NCBI GenBank assembly: GCA_029880275.1
Contig: JAOUOQ010000129.1
Location: 1-5,673, forward strand
Length of the DNA stretch: 5,673 nt
DNA from: Candidatus Aminicenantota bacterium
GTDB taxonomy: Bacteria > Acidobacteriota > B3-B38 > Guanabaribacteriales > B3-B38
Reading direction: 5' to 3'
In this document: positions 5,083 through 5,673 of the stretch, piece by piece
Position numbering within the stretch: the first letter of the stretch is position 1
Layout: every line of letters begins with the position of its first letter
The notes under the pieces: generated by a model
Seen by the model: the letters and a program-made list of their open reading frames with translations, nothing else
Told to the model about the DNA's origin: nothing
Database searches by the model: none
Position numbers and translations under genes: made by a program

Positions 5083-5673
5083 TCAGCTCATCAATCGCAT
5101 GAGCCATCGCCCTCGGAGCTGAATAGCCCCTTCAGGGCACGCCTCTTGACAGCAGAAGCAGGTGATGCATTTGTCGTAATTGATAATCATCTGGCTGTTA
5201 GACTCGCTGACGGCTCCGGTGGGGCAGGCTTCCAGACAGCGTCGACAGAGTGTGCATTTGGAAAGCTCAACAGAGGGGAGGGGAGTAAGGTATCGCTTGA
5301 GTCTCCGTTGGAGCCAATGGGGGATGTTCCAGGCCATGGTTGAATAACTTGGGAATTGAAAATCGTCCACTGCCACCTTGTTCAGCTCTTCTCCTAAGAT
5401 TTTTATCTTCCCTATATCAACGGGAGCAATCCCCATCTCCCTGGCAACAAAAGTGGTGGGCAAAAGAAAGGGTTCCAGCCCAAGCAGGTGGGTTATCAGC
5501 ATATCTAACGCCACACAGTCTCTGCCTGCCAGAATCAGCCCCAGCTTACGCAGCCTGCCGCTCTGGGGGCCATTTCCCTCCATGGCTACTATACCATCCA
5601 CAATGGTCAGTTGTGGTCCGATCGTCCGATAGAGTTCCACCAGCATGCGGGCGAAATAAAGCCTATCTGTTCC
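5083..5673 (-). CDS. DUF362 protein with two 4Fe-4S motifs (5' end outside window)
   Basis: The C-terminal 196 residues of an iron-sulfur protein; the frame stays open to the right edge, so the start is missing and the ATG at 5646 is internal (GTDRLYFAR precedes it in frame). Visible residues about 1-100 match the C-terminal half of DUF362, including IVDGIVAMEGNGPQSG (split: IVDGIVAMEG and NGPQSG) and a GRDCVALDML segment. A linker leads to a bacterial ferredoxin-type domain with two CxxCxxCxxxCP motifs: Cys140, 143, 146, 150 and Cys169, 172, 175, 179 of the fragment. An extra Cys sits beside the third ligand of the second cluster (CFCC). Two 4Fe-4S clusters and an electron-transfer role in an anaerobic setting are expected from family knowledge; the DUF362 partner reaction is unknown. 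The protein ends shortly after the second cluster. The zinc-ribbon/DUF2007 gene follows 28 bases downstream. Confidence 0.9.
   Translation of the reverse strand, partial: GTDRLYFARMLVELYRTIGPQLTIVDGIVAMEGNGPQSGRLRKLGLILAGRDCVALDMLITHLLGLEPFLLPTTFVAREMGIAPVDIGKIKILGEELNKVAVDDFQFPSYSTMAWNIPHWLQRRLKRYLTPLPSVELSKCTLCRRCLEACPTGAVSESNSQMIINYDKCITCFCCQEACPEGAIQLRGRWLMRLMS

Noticed and set aside
5378..5632. 84-codon open frame on the plus strand
   Set aside because: It is antisense to the DUF362 protein, whose frame has clear motifs, and it shows no start signals.

Overview
The window is an ordinary-looking chromosomal segment of a Gram-negative-type, probably anaerobic bacterium from a lineage that is hard to place. 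Pointers are an MglA-type small GTPase, an IHF-like gene followed by a MerR-like gene (a pairing familiar from deltaproteobacteria and related phyla), a second HU-type gene, an EGY-like site-2 protease and a DUF362/ferredoxin protein. A deltaproteobacterial, acidobacterial/aminicenantal or similar candidate-phylum origin fits. This is inference from gene content, not a search result. No phage, transposon, CRISPR, rRNA or tRNA sequence was recognised.

Left part (1-3080, all on the minus strand, so transcription runs right to left): der, a two-domain ribosome-assembly GTPase (3080-1764); a 129-base AT-rich gap holding a good promoter; then a tight three-gene unit. That unit is mglA (306 aa, with a long unusual C-terminal extension), an IHF/HU-like DNA-bending protein 16 bases further on, and a MerR-like regulator whose reading frame can overlap the IHF-like gene by 26 bases.

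Middle (3081-3758): a divergent intergenic region drives der to the left and an 89-residue HU-like gene to the right. The HU promoter is a perfect TTGACA-17-TATAAT match. The 238-base gap after HU holds a second near-consensus promoter (TTGACA-17-TATACT) and a strong Shine-Dalgarno that fixes a TTG start for the next gene.

Right part (3759-5673): an EGY-like intramembrane metalloprotease on the plus strand runs convergently into a minus-strand pair and overlaps it by 57 bases. The pair is a zinc-ribbon/DUF2007 protein and, upstream of it, a DUF362-type protein with two C-terminal 4Fe-4S motifs that is cut by the right window edge.

The features most worth a second look are the MglA extension (an acidic linker with a degenerate repeated motif and a terminal strand-forming tail, with no mglB visible), an identical 9-mer (AACTCCCCC) at the Shine-Dalgarno position of two consecutive genes that lack a normal ribosome site, the convergent coding overlap, and the two HU-family paralogues flanking der. 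I see no clear evidence of a wholly new multi-gene system.
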